DNA from: Lysobacterales bacterium
Lineage (GTDB): Bacteria; Pseudomonadota; Gammaproteobacteria; Xanthomonadales; Rhodanobacteraceae
Assembly (NCBI GenBank): GCA_017305135.1
Contig: JAFKNA010000006.1
Location: forward strand, 62,001 to 126,000
DNA: 64,000 bases
Direction: 5' to 3'
Part shown: positions 62,793-64,000 of the stretch, piece by piece
Numbering within the stretch: position 1 is the stretch's first letter
Layout: each line of letters opens with the position of its first letter
Position numbers and translations under genes: made by a program
Notes under the pieces: generated by a model
Told to the model about the DNA's origin: nothing
The model's input: only the letters and a program-made list of their open reading frames with translations
Databases searched by the model: none

Positions 62793-63013
62793 GGCGCGCC
62801 CTCGCCGGCAGCGAACGCGGCCAGGTCGTCACGGTGATAGCGCACCAGCCGGGCGCCGACCTTGCGCGCGCGCGGGCCGGTGCCTTTCCAGCGCCAATTG
62901 CGCAGGGTTTGAATCGCGGTGCCAAGGATCGCGGCGGCCTCGCGTTCGTCCACAAGGTCGCCGGGTTCGAGCTTTGCCGCCGGGGGCGGCACGTTGGGGA
63001 TTGCAGGGTGCAT
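62789..63013 (-). CDS. AlpA-like excisionase-type regulator
   Basis: A 74-residue winged helix-turn-helix protein of the AlpA/Xis/MerR-like type: LVDEREAAAILGTAIQTLRNW, then GPRARKVGARLVRYHRDDLAAF. Such proteins regulate excision or integrase expression in P4-like elements. It is the first gene of the coupled module, and a 32-bp palindrome ends ten bases upstream of its ATG. Confidence 0.85.
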   Translation of the reverse strand: MHPAIPNVPPPAAKLEPGDLVDEREAAAILGTAIQTLRNWRWKGTGPRARKVGARLVRYHRDDLAAFAAGEGAP

Positions 63014-63023
63014 CGCGGACTAC

Positions 63024-63055
63024 TCGCATAGGCTGGCGGGGCCAGCGGTATGCGA
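63024..63055. promoter_or_regulatory. 32-bp palindrome before the AlpA-like gene
   Basis: Nested arms TCGCATA ... TATGCGA and GGCTGGC-GGG-GCCAGC form a nearly perfect palindrome over 63024-63055. It lies upstream of the AlpA-like start (63013) on the minus strand, in the promoter or leader zone, so it is a candidate operator or an RNA hairpin controlling the module. Confidence 0.6.
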
Positions 63056-63131
63056 ACAGTAGGCGCGGGAAAAGAAGGCGCGGAGGGGGCGCAAACGCAC
63101 CAAAGCGCGCAGCGAAATGCCCCCCGTTTAG

Positions 63132-64000
63132 CTATGAATAGCCGGCCTCGGCGAAAATCTCTTCGAGCTGTCGATATTCCGCGTCGCTCCGCTTTTCCTC
63201 TTCGATCAAGTCGCGAACCAGCTTGCGGACATCGCGCGTTTCGATCCGCTCGCCGAAAATCGCCTCGCTCGCGTAGGCAAGGAACGCCACGCGTCGCGCT
63301 CGGATCGTGCTAAAGCGCAATGCAGTGAACAAGGCGCGCAGGTACTGCGCACGTGCGCCATGTCTGTCGGTGCGCGGCGTCGGGACGCCCGCCACGTACT
63401 TTTCCGCTTGGGATAGCAGGTCGGCAAAATTGGGCGTATCGCAGACTGCGATCCCAAATGCGACGAACGATGCTGCGAAGGCCGTCCCGTCCGACGTGTT
63501 CGCGGGCAATTGTGCGCGGGCCTTCTGTGCGGCGACTTGACCTCTTCGCATGTTGCGGCGGGTGAAGCTTTCGACGCAGCGTCTGAACGCTTCTTGGTTC
63601 GGTCGTGTGAGCAAGTCGCGCAACGATGGATCAATGTCGAGAGCGGCTAGATTCTCGCGCGCGGCGCGCAGCGCCTTCACTGCAGCGGTGCGCCGTTGCT
63701 CGAATTGCCGCTTCGGCGGTGTAGTGGCGTCGCGCCCCAGTTCATCCATTGCCCGCCGAACCGCATGGCCGGTATCGATGATCCAGCGCAAGCCGGTTAA
63801 TTCATCGGTGATGAGCTGCGCCATGTAGCGGCGCGTGCGCGGATCGCCAATCAGCGCGATCGTCGCCCAGGTGTTCAATGCCGCGAAATGATCAAGGGGT
63901 CGGCTCCAAACTACCGCATTAGCAGCGCGCGCCGCCTCGTAGAAGGTCCGCGCTTGGTACAGGCGCGGCGGCAAAGGTGTCGACTTTTCGACCCACTGCA
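63132..64000 (-). CDS. Unknown protein of the mobile element, 5' end beyond the window
   Basis: The frame is open from 63132 to the window edge, and residues before the first possible start (a TTG at 63974) look coding (QWVEKSTP), so the gene is partial. I recognise no domain in the 280 or more visible residues. They are helical and Arg/Ala-rich (RRYMAQLITDELTGLRWIIDTGH, FRRCVESFTRRNMRRGQVAAQ) with an acidic end (RDLIEEEKRSDAEYRQLEEIF). GC is clearly lower (about 60%) than in the core genes, a sign of transfer. Confidence 0.7.
   Translation of the reverse strand, partial: QWVEKSTPLPPRLYQARTFYEAARAANAVVWSRPLDHFAALNTWATIALIGDPRTRRYMAQLITDELTGLRWIIDTGHAVRRAMDELGRDATTPPKRQFEQRRTAAVKALRAARENLAALDIDPSLRDLLTRPNQEAFRRCVESFTRRNMRRGQVAAQKARAQLPANTSDGTAFAASFVAFGIAVCDTPNFADLLSQAEKYVAGVPTPRTDRHGARAQYLRALFTALRFSTIRARRVAFLAYASEAIFGERIETRDVRKLVRDLIEEEKRSDAEYRQLEEIFAEAGYS

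Overview
The window is a high-GC (about 70%) gammaproteobacterial chromosome segment. Gene content and order (yceF / yceD-rpmF-fabH-fabD-fabG-acpP-fabF, pabBC-mltG-tmk-holB-pilZ, tRNA-Ser-ffs-dnaX-ybaB-recR, dapA-bamC opposite gcvR-bcp, pcnB-folK-panBC, queG opposite nnr-tsaE-amiB) point to the Lysobacterales (Xanthomonadales), perhaps near Rhodanobacteraceae or Lysobacteraceae. Species cannot be read from the sequence.

Layout. 1-5.1 kb: a partial FGE-like gene, the ergothioneine pair egtB-egtD and a DipZ-like thiol redox membrane protein. 5.1-8.6 kb: tRNA-Ser(CGA) and a small lipopolysaccharide-core cluster (DUF6165, a family 9 glycosyltransferase divergent from a Kdo kinase, an MBL hydrolase). 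8.6-12.5 kb: tRNA-Ser(GGA), the 4.5S SRP RNA, dnaX-ybaB-recR and a HIT protein, with inverted GGGAATC-type repeat elements in the operon gaps. 12.6-17.2 kb, minus strand: moxR-DUF58-tgpA-slp. 17.4-24.1 kb: yceF and a membrane protein opposite yceD-rpmF and the fatty acid synthesis operon. 24.1-28.3 kb: an accessory block (secreted leucine-rich-repeat protein, LuxR-type regulator, truncated Asp-box protein) that splits an otherwise familiar neighbourhood. 28.3-33.5 kb: a tightly overlapping pabB-pabC-mltG-tmk-holB-pilZ operon. 33.7-41.6 kb: bepA-like protease, glutaredoxin, two exported proteins of unknown function flanking an NAD-type isocitrate dehydrogenase, PhoH-like ATPase, bcp. 41.6-44.4 kb: gcvR opposite dapA-bamC, ferredoxin, tRNA-Glu(CTC). 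44.5-48.8 kb: pcnB-folK-panB-panC, a candidate small RNA, panD. 48.9-58.0 kb: queG, nnr-tsaE-amiB, an FmdB-type zinc ribbon, rnt, a YpfJ-type metalloprotease and a membrane TPR protein.

From about 58.1 kb to the right edge is a mobile-element region on the minus strand. It has an AlpA-like regulator, a 38-residue hydrophobic ORF, a CHC2 zinc finger, a Toprim/DUF3987 helicase-primase and accessory zinc-binding proteins, with ATGA overlaps at five consecutive junctions. Upstream lie a 32-bp palindrome and a lower-GC gene of unknown function that runs off the window. No integrase is seen inside the window.

Most of the window is housekeeping. The best leads are a C-terminal DGF(E/D) tail shared by two unrelated exported proteins, a structured small-RNA candidate between panC and panD, the coupled replication module with its palindrome, and the repeat elements that have entered operon gaps and the dnaX reading frame.
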